Shown: in pieces, positions 1 through 6,321 of the stretch
Layout: every line of letters starts with the position of its first letter
Position numbering within the stretch: the stretch's first letter is position 1
From: Methylovulum sp.
Lineage (GTDB): Bacteria; Pseudomonadota; Gammaproteobacteria; Methylococcales; Methylomonadaceae
DNA length: 10,334 bases
Reading direction: 5' to 3'
NCBI GenBank assembly: GCA_016919605.1
Contig: JACXTQ010000174.1
Span: forward strand, 1-10,334
The notes under the pieces: generated by a model
Databases searched by the model: none
What the model was told of the DNA's origin: nothing
What the model saw: only the letters and a program-made list of their open reading frames with translations
Made by a program: the position numbers and the translations under genes

Positions 1-1
1 C

Positions 2-697
2 CAAACCTCGCTACTGCCTTCAAGGCCAATCCGCGCGGCGGCGTTTGAAGTGACCGGCCTGTGTTTGCCCGCCGATAAAGTGGGCGGCGATTATTTTGAT
101 TATTTTTACCATAACGACACCTGCTTGGATATGGTGATTGCCGATGTGTCGGGCCATTCCATAGGCCCGGCCTTGTTTATGGTCGAAGCGCGTAGCGTCA
201 TCCGCGCCCAAGCCAAGCATTCCGGGCGACCGGCGGCGATTTTGGATGTGTTGAACCAGTTCTTGTTTGATGACCTGAACCAGGCCGACTACTTTATCAC
301 CGCCTTTTATTTGCGCTACGACATTGCCACACAACAATTAAGTTATGCCAACGCCGGCCATTCGCCGCCCTTGTTATTGCGGGCCGGCGCTAAAGAATGC
401 GAGCAACTGGATGCCGATGGCATGATTTTAGGGGTGCGCAAGACGATTACCTTTGCCGAAAAAAGCTGTAAGCTGGGTAAAGATGATGTCTTGCTGTTGT
501 ACACCGATGGCCTGACCGAAGCCGACAACGCCGATGGTGAATTTTTTGGTCTGGAGCGGGTCGGTGAGGTTTTGCTGCAACACGCCGGACAAAGCCCACA
601 AGCCATCCTCACCGCCTTACTGGCCGCCTTAAAAGCCTTTTGCCACAGGGATTATTTTAGTGACGATATTACCTTGTTGTTGTTTAAGCGCAGTTAG
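2..697 (+). CDS. SpoIIE/RsbU-type PP2C serine/threonine phosphatase, 5' end missing
   Basis: The reading frame is already open at base 2, so only the C-terminal 231 residues are present; the GTG at base 50 lies inside the domain and is not the start. The visible part is a near-complete SpoIIE-type PP2C domain. It opens with the LLP.....FEVTGLCLPA lead-in, then VGGDYFDY (acidic residues Asp30 and Asp33, counted from base 2), ADVSGHS (Asp48), YANAGHSPPLLL, LLLYTDGLTEA and SDDITLLLF at the end. The conserved aspartates are those that hold two Mn/Mg ions in this family. Such phosphatases dephosphorylate anti-sigma-factor antagonists, or act as the output of a receiver, HAMP or GAF module in partner-switching and stress signalling. 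That N-terminal input module is outside the window, so the signal is unknown. The usual GHG appears here as GHS, a mild change. Family assignment is firm; target is unknown. Confidence 0.93.
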   Translation, partial: QTSLLPSRPIRAAAFEVTGLCLPADKVGGDYFDYFYHNDTCLDMVIADVSGHSIGPALFMVEARSVIRAQAKHSGRPAAILDVLNQFLFDDLNQADYFITAFYLRYDIATQQLSYANAGHSPPLLLRAGAKECEQLDADGMILGVRKTITFAEKSCKLGKDDVLLLYTDGLTEADNADGEFFGLERVGEVLLQHAGQSPQAILTALLAALKAFCHRDYFSDDITLLLFKRS

Positions 698-929
698 GCA
701 CATCGTAAAGAGACGGTCATGAAATGAAGCCGCTTTATGGGTTTGGCCTTGTAGGTTTTAATGCGTGTAATGGCAGTGACACAAGGTGTGGGAGCGAGAA
801 AAACGCGGTTTAACAGTGTGGTATCGGTGGTCATCATGCGGCGCAATACTTTCACAGCCCTCTCGCGTTATTGCCTCCCCTACGGAATGTACTTTACCGA
901 GTTACTCAGTGAATGCGCCCTACATCGGC

Positions 930-1529
930 TTACAATTTGATTAGCTCCGCCGCTTGTTTGGGAAATTTTGCAATAAGCCACTTTAAAACTTCAAGTTGAT
1001 CGACAGAGGTTGCCCTACGCACTTGAATGAGAAGTTTTTGCAAATCAGGACGCGTAAGCGTGGTATTGGATGCGCCCTCATTGCATACCGAACAAATCGC
1101 CCGGAGATTCGATGGCTCGTCAGTGCCGCCCATGCTTTTGTCAATCACATGACCGATATGCAAACGAGTTTTTCGGGTTGAATCGTAAGGGTGCGGTTCA
1201 CCAGCGACCGCCCCGCACATTTGGCAAGTAAAACCGTTTCGGTCAAGAACATAAGCTCGAGTTTCTTTTGATAGGGCGCGTTCAAAAGCAGGCTGTGGTT
1301 TTGGCGTTTCGAGCAAATATTGACCAGGCTTTAATTCACTACGGTCATTATGCGTAAGAATTAAATAACCTTCCTCTGTTCTTAATTCACGAACTCGCCG
1401 CGCCCATTCTGATTGGTTGTCAGCCACGGCCCGTAATTCTTCGGAGTTCATAACACGCCCAATATTCGCTAGAAAATGCGCCCGAAGTTTTCCACGCGCC
1501 CCGCCCCTAGATTTTTTGCCGACAGCCAT
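930..1529 (-). CDS. HNH endonuclease, probable type II restriction enzyme
   Basis: This 199-residue protein has a basic N-terminus (GKKSRGGARGK). Residues about 12-73 look like a winged-helix domain (LRAHFLANIG, then EWARRVRELRTEEGYLI and LKPGQYLL). Residues about 100-155 are an HNH/beta-beta-alpha-metal nuclease with a zinc knuckle: Cys102-x2-Cys105 and Cys146-x2-Cys149, with His127 (in HIGHV), Asn141 (in EPSNLR) and Asn150 as the likely catalytic and metal-binding set. It starts 3 bp after the methyltransferase stop and has no clear ribosome-binding site, so translation probably depends on the gene before it. A nuclease directly after a DNA methyltransferase is the classic type II restriction-modification order, with protection made first. 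The winged-helix part probably helps read the site. The gene is AT-rich: one 60-base stretch I counted (1321-1380) is 37% GC, against about 60% in leuA, which fits transfer. Restriction activity is inferred; a nicking role is possible. Confidence 0.86.
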   Translation of the reverse strand: MAVGKKSRGGARGKLRAHFLANIGRVMNSEELRAVADNQSEWARRVRELRTEEGYLILTHNDRSELKPGQYLLETPKPQPAFERALSKETRAYVLDRNGFTCQMCGAVAGEPHPYDSTRKTRLHIGHVIDKSMGGTDEPSNLRAICSVCNEGASNTTLTRPDLQKLLIQVRRATSVDQLEVLKWLIAKFPKQAAELIKL

Positions 1530-1532
1530 AAT

Positions 1533-2492
1533 TTAAGCCCGTTTAAGTTTAGGTTTTGCTGCGGCATTGAGTGCAGCTTGAATTTGAGTTCCCACCGCAT
1601 GGGCAACGGGAGGCGGGAAGGCATTGCCGATTTGGCGATAGGCGGACGTTTTTTTACCGCTGAATTGCCAATCATCAGGAAATCCTTGTATGCGTGCCGC
1701 CATACGCACAGTAAGGCGTGGCATACCGACAAAGTCTTTTGCCGGCGCTTCGTCTGCTATTCCCATGCCATCAACACCCAGCGAAGCCCAAGCTTTTTTG
1801 GCTCTAGTTGGCCCAAGGTCTGGGCCACCGTGTTTTTTACTGCCTCCCACTAAAGTAGGGGCAATATCAGATGCCTTTTCTTGCCAAGACGTTGCGCCCC
1901 GCCAATTATTGACAACCATAAGATCAAATAGAGCTTCACCCACTGTTAATGGTTGGCTGGCAAGCGGAACAGGCCAACTAAAATGGTTGGCCGCGCTCTT
2001 GTTTAAGGCCACGAATACTACACGAGGACGCAATTGGGGTACACCAAAATCACTGGCATTTAACAATCTCCATTCAGCGACATAACCCATTTTTTTTAGA
2101 TCGGTAATTATTTTGGTGCGGTATTCGTCAAAAATTGAATCAAGCAAGCCTCTTACATTTTCAAGCATTACGGCGTGGGGCCTACACTCAGAAACCAACC
2201 TAAGCGCTTCTGGAAATAGGTCACGTTCATCTTGGTCGCCAAGTTGTTTACCTGCTTTTGAGAAAGGCGGACAAGGTACGCCACCTGCTAAAAGTTCAAT
2301 GCCATGCCACTGTTCAGCAGAATAATGGCGGATGTCGCCTTCTGTAATGTGCCAGTTTTCGCGGTTGATCCGTAGTGTTTGGCAAGCGGGAGCCTCAATT
2401 TCAACAAGGCTAACATGTTCAAACCCAGCTCGCTCCAATCCAAGTGCCTGACCACCAGCACCCGCACATATTTCTATGGAATTCAATGACAT
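1533..2492 (-). CDS. C5-cytosine DNA methyltransferase of the restriction-modification pair
   Basis: This 319-residue enzyme would transfer methyl groups from S-adenosylmethionine to carbon 5 of cytosine in a short DNA site, protecting host DNA from the adjacent HNH nuclease. All core motifs are in canonical order: motif I ICAGAGGQALGLERAGF (8-24) for cofactor binding, motif IV GGVPCPPFS with catalytic Cys74, motif VI ENV (111-113), motif VIII QLRPR (153-157), motif IX RLTVRMAARIQGFP (259-272) and motif X QIGNAFPPPVA (287-297). The stretch 164-258, including TLVGGSKKHGG (213-223), is the target-recognition domain; I cannot name its site. Length is typical of a small bacterial C5 enzyme. The ATG at 2492 places motif I at the usual distance from the N-terminus, but no Shine-Dalgarno sequence precedes it. 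There is no solitary-enzyme sign, given the tightly linked nuclease. The gene looks intact and functional. Confidence 0.96.
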   Translation of the reverse strand: MSLNSIEICAGAGGQALGLERAGFEHVSLVEIEAPACQTLRINRENWHITEGDIRHYSAEQWHGIELLAGGVPCPPFSKAGKQLGDQDERDLFPEALRLVSECRPHAVMLENVRGLLDSIFDEYRTKIITDLKKMGYVAEWRLLNASDFGVPQLRPRVVFVALNKSAANHFSWPVPLASQPLTVGEALFDLMVVNNWRGATSWQEKASDIAPTLVGGSKKHGGPDLGPTRAKKAWASLGVDGMGIADEAPAKDFVGMPRLTVRMAARIQGFPDDWQFSGKKTSAYRQIGNAFPPPVAHAVGTQIQAALNAAAKPKLKRA

Positions 2493-3098
2493 AAATTATT
2501 TTTTGGTAAATATAGGGGGGTGTCCATTCTACAGGTTTAAAAACCAGCAGCCTAGCAAAAATGGCCGCCCCTGACAATTGCGACATGAATAAGTCACCGA
2601 TAAGGAGTGACGCGGATTGCGGGTTGTTTCGGCTTCGATAGGCCGTATTATATCGCACTGTATCAGCATGGGGTATGATGTGGTTCCGATTCCCCAGTAT
2701 TTGGCTATTACTACATACCACCTACTCGCTAGATAGCGTAATGCGCCGGATGATTGAAAGCCAACAGGCAGTGCAATACGGCTATCGCCTCAACACCTTA
2801 CGGTATATATCTTAAGATCGGTTTAAAGTGGCTGGGTGTTCATGCGGGGCGAGCTTTCTGATTAGAGGCCTAAGTATAGCGGGTGTAGGCACTTTCGCTA
2901 TCTCTTGCCTGCTTTCACCCCCCCATGTTCAGCTATAAATGTCGGACGGCTTTATGAAAAACTTGATCATTGAGTGCTATCTTGATAATATCTAAAATGT
3001 TTTTTCTGCTATACCTTGTCTCTATTGAAGCTACGGTTTTCGATAGGGATGGTGTTTAATATTTATTCAAAATATCGAGACGTAACCAGGTACAGATT
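2493..3098. other. 606-bp gene-poor region between the restriction-modification pair and the SBBP gene
   Basis: No convincing gene is present. On the - strand it should hold the promoter of the methyltransferase; a TATATT lies at 2508-2513 (read on -), only about 15 bases from the start codon, without a good -35. On the + strand an open frame from about 2636 to the TAA at 2813-2815 ends in a plausible helix (SVMRRMIESQQAVQYGYR) and may be gene debris. An imperfect inverted repeat at 3020-3029 / 3039-3048 (CTCTATTGAA and TTCGATAGGG, two G-U pairs as RNA) lies in the likely leader of the following gene. Homopolymers G6 (2515-2520) and C7 (2918-2924) occur. The region could be a scar left by insertion of the restriction-modification genes, but no terminal repeats or target duplication were identified. 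Confidence 0.6.
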
Positions 3099-4352
3099 AT
3101 GAACAATTACAAATGCTACACATTTTTATGCGCCGCGCTTCTTGCCTTTACCTCAGCTAACGCCGTCCGCGCAGCAGATACTCCCCTAGTCACCATCGGC
3201 TACACCAAACATTACGGATCTTCCCTTGATGAGCAATTGACGGGTATCACGCATGACTCGTTGGGCAATGCCGTTATTGTAGGCAATAGCGTGGACTCCA
3301 GTGCCAGTACCTACAGTATCAAAGGGTTTGTCCGCAAATACGATGCGCTTGGCGCGCTCCTCTGGCGCCGGGACAGGGCTTTGGCATCAACGGACGGTGT
3401 AACAACCGATAAAAACGACAATTTGTATAGCGTAGGGGCCTATACTGCTGGCTCATGGCCCAACCAGCGCGACTACATTTACCTCCAGAGTTTTGATTCA
3501 ACGGGAAGCCCATTGTGGACAAAACAATTCACGATTCCAGTCGCAAGTGACCGCACGCTTTTAACGGCCAACGCCATCGCCACCACCCAAGATAATAAGG
3601 CCATTGTCATTCTTTTCGAAAAAGCCTACTACCCGTATCAAAGTCGGCAGGTTTTTATCAGAAAATATAATATGTTAGGCGGATTGTTATGGGAAAAGCA
3701 GGTGGATGCCACCTCGTCGCCCTATGCGGCCCGCCCAAGCTTGACTACCGATGCCGCTGGCAACATCTATGTTGCAACCAATAATGTCGCTTTCCAACAA
3801 TGGAATACCAGCCTTACTCGGCTGGATGCCCAAGGTACCGCCACATGGGCCGTTCCTTTCTTTCCGACCAGCTCGACTAAGCTCACCTATGTACATGCCT
3901 TAGCCGCCGATAGCGCGGGCAATGTGTACCTTACGGGGATCACCAGGGGCAACCTTGTTGGCGAAAACCAAGGCTCCGATGATGTTTTTTTGCGTAAATA
4001 CGGCCCGGACGGCACTACACTGTGGACTAGGCAGTTCGGTACCGCCAGCAGCGATTATGGAAACGACCTGACCGTTGATTCTGCGGGAAATATCTATGTT
4101 GCGGGATCAAGTATGGGTTCACTAAACGCCACAAACCAAGGCTCCTATGATGCCTTCGTCCGCAAATACACTACGTCCGGTGAACTGGTGAGAGGCCGGC
4201 AGTTCGGCAGTAGCGATTTTGATATCGCCAATGCCGTCAGTGTGGGTGACGATGACGCGGTTTATGTCGGGGGAAATACTAACGGCAATTTTGGCGGAAC
4301 AGCCAAGGGTAAATTAGATGTTTATATTCGGAAATACCAGCTATTTCAGTAG
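3099..4352 (+). CDS. Secreted SBBP-repeat (beta-propeller) protein
   Basis: This 417-residue protein begins with a Sec signal peptide: a basic start, a hydrophobic core (FLCAALLAFTSANA, about 9-22) and a likely cleavage at VRA-AD near residue 25, so the mature protein is exported. The rest is made of units of roughly 45-60 residues of the form D-x-AGN-[IV]-YV-x-G ... D-x-[FY]-[VL]-RKY-x-x-x-G-x-x-LW-x-[RK]-QF, the SBBP/beta-propeller repeat pattern. I count seven units; the last three are the most regular (GNVYLTGIT, GNIYVAGSS, DAVYVGGNT). The N-terminus (YTKHYGSSLDE) resembles the QFG..SSD part of a unit and the last unit stops at IRKYQLFQ, as expected if the first and last strands close a seven-bladed ring. 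No enzyme motif or sorting domain is seen; binding or envelope roles are possible but unproven. A weak AGG lies about 9 bases before the ATG. The gene seems to stand alone. Confidence 0.88.
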   Translation: MNNYKCYTFLCAALLAFTSANAVRAADTPLVTIGYTKHYGSSLDEQLTGITHDSLGNAVIVGNSVDSSASTYSIKGFVRKYDALGALLWRRDRALASTDGVTTDKNDNLYSVGAYTAGSWPNQRDYIYLQSFDSTGSPLWTKQFTIPVASDRTLLTANAIATTQDNKAIVILFEKAYYPYQSRQVFIRKYNMLGGLLWEKQVDATSSPYAARPSLTTDAAGNIYVATNNVAFQQWNTSLTRLDAQGTATWAVPFFPTSSTKLTYVHALAADSAGNVYLTGITRGNLVGENQGSDDVFLRKYGPDGTTLWTRQFGTASSDYGNDLTVDSAGNIYVAGSSMGSLNATNQGSYDAFVRKYTTSGELVRGRQFGSSDFDIANAVSVGDDDAVYVGGNTNGNFGGTAKGKLDVYIRKYQLFQ

Positions 4353-4534
4353 GATGGTATGAAGGCTGGTCTGTCGCACGGTCTATGGCGGTGAGCGGCT
4401 GAAAAGCTATTGCCGATCAGGTCATGCCGAGACAGCCTCGGTTCCGTAGTGCGAAGGCTACCCTAGCCAACGCCCCAATAAGGTGTTAAGCGGGCGCAGC
4501 ATGAAGCACATGCGATAGCCCGCCAAGAATTGTA
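4353..4534. other. Hairpin-rich spacer between convergent genes
   Basis: This 182-bp spacer separates two convergent genes and contains several short inverted repeats: CCGAG/CTCGG near 4428-4441, GGCTA/TAGCC at 4456-4460 and 4464-4468, and the nested palindrome at 4490-4523, which has its own entry. None is followed by a long T run. Its likely job is to end transcription from both sides, but no textbook intrinsic terminator can be pointed to. No open frame here looks coding. Confidence 0.4.
4490..4523. repeat. Nested palindrome (REP-like or bidirectional terminator)
   Basis: An outer stem GCGGGC (4490-4495) pairs with GCCCGC (4518-4523), and an inner stem GCATG pairs with CATGC around the loop AAGCA. 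Short unpaired segments (GCA and GATA) lie between the two stems. It sits between the convergent SBBP and cyclic-nucleotide-binding genes. The lack of a strong T tract on either side argues against a classic terminator; a REP-like dispersed element is an alternative. Confidence 0.5.
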
Positions 4535-5002
4535 TTAGGCCTTTTTAGCAGGGATGTTTTCTTTCAGATACAACTCCAACACGGTTTTGGTGCGCAGGTT
4601 GTTTTGGCGGATGCGGATGACTAAGTTCATGAACAGCTCACGCAAGACAAAATAGCCTTTTTCGGGGTATTTTTCCATAAAGCTTAACATTTGCGTACCG
4701 TCCACTTTGGCGATTTCGCAGTCGGTGAACGCGGTGACTTCGGCGCTGCGCGGTTCGCCATCAAACATCGCCAGTTCGCCAAAAAAATCACCTTTGCCCA
4801 AACGCGCCAAGCCGGGCAACATCCTATCGACTTCCTCACCTATGCAGGTGCTGATCTGTACTTGTCCGTCAAGGATGAAATAGACATCCTGGCTGGCTTC
4901 ATTCTCTTTTAAAATCACATCCTTGGCTTGATATTTGATTCTGCTGAACTGCACAGAACCGATAAAATCGGGGTCATCAAGTAAAATTAACAAATTTATC
5001 AT
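4535..5002 (-). CDS. Stand-alone cyclic-nucleotide-binding domain protein (Crp/Fnr-like sensor, no HTH)
   Basis: The 155-residue protein is almost entirely one cyclic-nucleotide-binding domain. After about 25 residues come the beta-roll features KDVILKENEASQDVYFILDGQVQIS (27-51), then GKGDFFGELAMFDGEPRSAEVTA (69-91), the phosphate-binding cassette. Glu76 and Arg85, which contact the ribose and phosphate of cAMP or cGMP in this family, are both kept, so ligand binding is plausible. The C-terminus (about 105-155) is helical (VLRELFMNLVIRIRQNN) and ends near KKA. There is no helix-turn-helix, channel or kinase part, so it cannot act as a Crp-type DNA-binding regulator by itself; it may work through a partner or be a regulatory subunit. 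It is transcribed away from pssA, with a 348-bp shared spacer. The start is the first ATG in frame and has only a weak GAG upstream. Confidence 0.88.
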   Translation of the reverse strand: MINLLILLDDPDFIGSVQFSRIKYQAKDVILKENEASQDVYFILDGQVQISTCIGEEVDRMLPGLARLGKGDFFGELAMFDGEPRSAEVTAFTDCEIAKVDGTQMLSFMEKYPEKGYFVLRELFMNLVIRIRQNNLRTKTVLELYLKENIPAKKA

Positions 5003-5078
5003 AGTGTTATCAACTCGTGGTCAGTGGAAAAAGAAGCGGTGCTTGTAACCCGTGTCTTTGATGGGCTAGTGTTTGGCA

Positions 5079-5084
5079 ATTATA
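5079..5084 (-). promoter_or_regulatory. Possible -10 element for the cyclic-nucleotide-binding gene
   Basis: Read on the - strand, 5084 to 5079 is a perfect TATAAT, 76 bases before the start codon at 5002. No good TTGACA-like -35 is seen 16-18 bases upstream, so this is only a candidate. Confidence 0.3.
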
Positions 5085-5306
5085 GACCATGTTATACACA
5101 ATTGGCGTTGTAAAATAAACAAGGCGTTAAGTTAATAAGTCACAAGGGTTTAAACGGCTTTTATCCGCCGTTTGGTGGTTAAAGGGGGCGGATAGGTTTT
5201 GCGGCAAACCCCCGATATTATTCGCGTTGCTTAATTCGCCGCACCGCCAGCTTGCAAAAAAGCGATAAAAAGCAGCCATTGCTAGGTATCGTGAGTTTGC
5301 GCATTG

Positions 5307-5312
5307 TATAAT
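5307..5312 (+). promoter_or_regulatory. Possible -10 element of the pssA promoter
   Basis: A perfect TATAAT preceded by TTG stands 38 bases before the proposed pssA ATG, giving a short leader with an AAGGA ribosome-binding site at 5334-5338. The -35 region is poor, so the promoter may need an activator or may depend on the near-extended -10. Confidence 0.4.
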
Positions 5313-5350
5313 TCACCTGTTTTATCCACTACGAAGGATTGGTCTGCAAC

Positions 5351-6091
5351 ATGCCCCCTGAAAAAACCTCCATACGCCGTCGCGGCATTTATTTATTACC
5401 CAACCTGTTCACTACGGGCGCGTTGTTCTCCGGTTTTTATGCCATCACGTCGGCGATGAACGGGCATTATGAGACGGCGGTGATCGCTATTTTTGTCGCC
5501 ATGATCCTCGATGGCCTTGATGGCCGCGTGGCCCGTTTGACCAATACCCAAAGCGAATTTGGGGCGCAATATGACAGCTTGTCGGATATGGTGTCGTTTG
5601 GCGTGGCCCCGGCGTTGGTGATGTATTTGTGGGGGTTTGCCAGTTTGGGGCGGTTGGGGCTGTTCGCCGCGTTTGTGCATACGGCGGGGGCGGCCTTGCG
5701 CTTGGCGCGTTTCAACACTCAGTTAGAAACGGCGGACAAGCGTTATTTCCAAGGCTTGGCCAGCCCGGCGGCGGCGGCGATTTTGGCGGGCTTTATCTGG
5801 ATTTGCTTAGAGCACCAGTATGAGGTTGATACGGTCAAGTATATCGCCATCGCGTTGACTATCGGCACGGGGTTGTTGATGGTCAGCAATTTTCGCTATA
5901 CCAGCTTTAAGAGCATTGACTTAAAAGGCAAAGTGCCGTTTTTTGTCGCCATTGCCATGATGCTGGGCATTGCTTTTGTTATGGCGCAACCACAAACTAT
6001 GTTGTTTGTGTTGTTTTTGGCTTATGCCATTTCAGGGCCGGTGATTACGCTGGTGCAGCGTAAGCGGATTATGCAGGAACGTAAGGGGTAA
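5351..6091 (+). CDS. pssA: CDP-diacylglycerol-serine O-phosphatidyltransferase (phosphatidylserine synthase)
   Basis: The enzyme joins CDP-diacylglycerol and L-serine to make phosphatidylserine, the precursor of phosphatidylethanolamine, in the inner membrane. The CDP-alcohol phosphotransferase signature D-x2-D-G-x2-A-R-x8-G-x3-D-x3-D is complete: Asp54, Asp57, Asp75 and Asp79 in DGLDGRVAR...GAQYDSLSD. The 246-residue protein has several hydrophobic membrane segments (about 15-35, 40-53, 84-110, 135-152, 158-180, 192-235). The N-terminal RRRGIYLLPNLFTTG is typical of the membrane (type II, Bacillus-like) PssA class rather than the E. coli phospholipase-D-like form. I start it at the ATG at 5351: an in-frame TTG at 5339 touches the AAGGA ribosome-binding site (5334-5338) and cannot use it, though the 12-base spacing to the ATG is a little long. 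In many beta- and gammaproteobacteria this gene lies between ilvC and leuA; here leuA follows two small genes later. Confidence 0.96.
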   Translation: MPPEKTSIRRRGIYLLPNLFTTGALFSGFYAITSAMNGHYETAVIAIFVAMILDGLDGRVARLTNTQSEFGAQYDSLSDMVSFGVAPALVMYLWGFASLGRLGLFAAFVHTAGAALRLARFNTQLETADKRYFQGLASPAAAAILAGFIWICLEHQYEVDTVKYIAIALTIGTGLLMVSNFRYTSFKSIDLKGKVPFFVAIAMMLGIAFVMAQPQTMLFVLFLAYAISGPVITLVQRKRIMQERKG

Positions 6092-6144
6092 GGCTTAGGC
6101 CGATAGGCTTTTAAATCTGTGAAAAGTTTATACAGAGGGTGAAC

Positions 6145-6321
6145 ATGATGGCGACTAAAGCAGAACGTGTTGCGGTGAAATCGATTTTTTATGTTAAAGA
6201 AGCACCGCCTTTCATTAAGCGGATGGTGGAAGATAAGCGTTGCGTCCAAGCCTATCTGAGAGGTGAAATGACCAAGGAAGAATTGGAAAAAAGAGGGGTT
6301 AAGCTTGTCAACCCCCTATAA
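6145..6321 (+). CDS. Small charged protein of unknown function, first gene of a two-gene cassette
   Basis: I do not recognise this 58-residue protein from its name or family. It is rich in Lys, Glu and Arg (TKAERVAVKS, KRMVEDKRC, GEMTKEELEKRGVKL) and likely mostly helical, ending in VNPL. A strong ribosome-binding site (AGAGGG, 6134-6139) precedes an ATG at 6145 and another at 6148; a GTG at 6139 overlaps that site and is unlikely. Its 3' end overlaps the next gene by 17 bases and carries that gene's ribosome-binding site, so the two are almost certainly translated together. The size, charge and tight coupling resemble antitoxin-toxin pairs, but no known antitoxin fold or DNA-binding motif is visible, so that is only a possibility. 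It begins 53 bp after pssA and may be read from the same transcript. Confidence 0.72.
   Translation: MMATKAERVAVKSIFYVKEAPPFIKRMVEDKRCVQAYLRGEMTKEELEKRGVKLVNPL
6293..6298 (+). promoter_or_regulatory. Ribosome-binding site that fixes a TTG start
   Basis: GAGGGG lies inside the end of the 58-residue gene, 6 bases before the TTG at 6305. The next in-frame ATG lies deep inside the protein, so this site supports TTG as the true start and shows translational coupling of the two genes. Confidence 0.7.

Larger units (their letters stand above)
5003..5350. other. 348-bp divergent spacer with overlapping inverted repeats (5152-5194)
   Basis: This is the shared upstream region of the cyclic-nucleotide-binding gene (-) and pssA (+). 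No gene is seen. AAACGGC (5152-5158) is complementary to GCCGTTT (5167-5173), while TATCCGCC (5162-5169) is complementary to GGCGGATA (5187-5194). The two pairings share bases 5167-5169 and so exclude each other. Just after them, GGTTT and AAACC flank a short loop at about 5195-5210, and G5 (5184-5188) faces a C5 run near 5209-5213. These lie roughly 100 bases upstream of the proposed pssA -10, so they would act as DNA sites or belong to a longer leader from an earlier start site. Confidence 0.5.

Noticed and set aside
1476..2325. Several + strand open frames across the methyltransferase gene
   Set aside because: They are antisense shadows of a gene with all catalytic motifs intact, and show no domain features.
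2515..2520. G6 tract upstream of the restriction-modification genes as a phase-variation switch
   Set aside because: Six bases is too short for convincing slippage, and no repeat-length variation can be seen in one sequence.
2419..2721. 100-residue - strand open frame overlapping the methyltransferase start
   Set aside because: It overlaps the well-supported 5' end of the methyltransferase in another frame and its product has no recognisable motif.
4353..4534. Group II intron 3' end or domain V remnant in the hairpin-rich spacer
   Set aside because: A few words resemble such RNAs, but no proper domain V hairpin or reverse-transcriptase fragment is present.
5339..5350. TTG start for pssA adding four residues
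   Set aside because: The TTG directly abuts the AAGGA ribosome-binding site, leaving no spacing; the ATG at 5351 is better.
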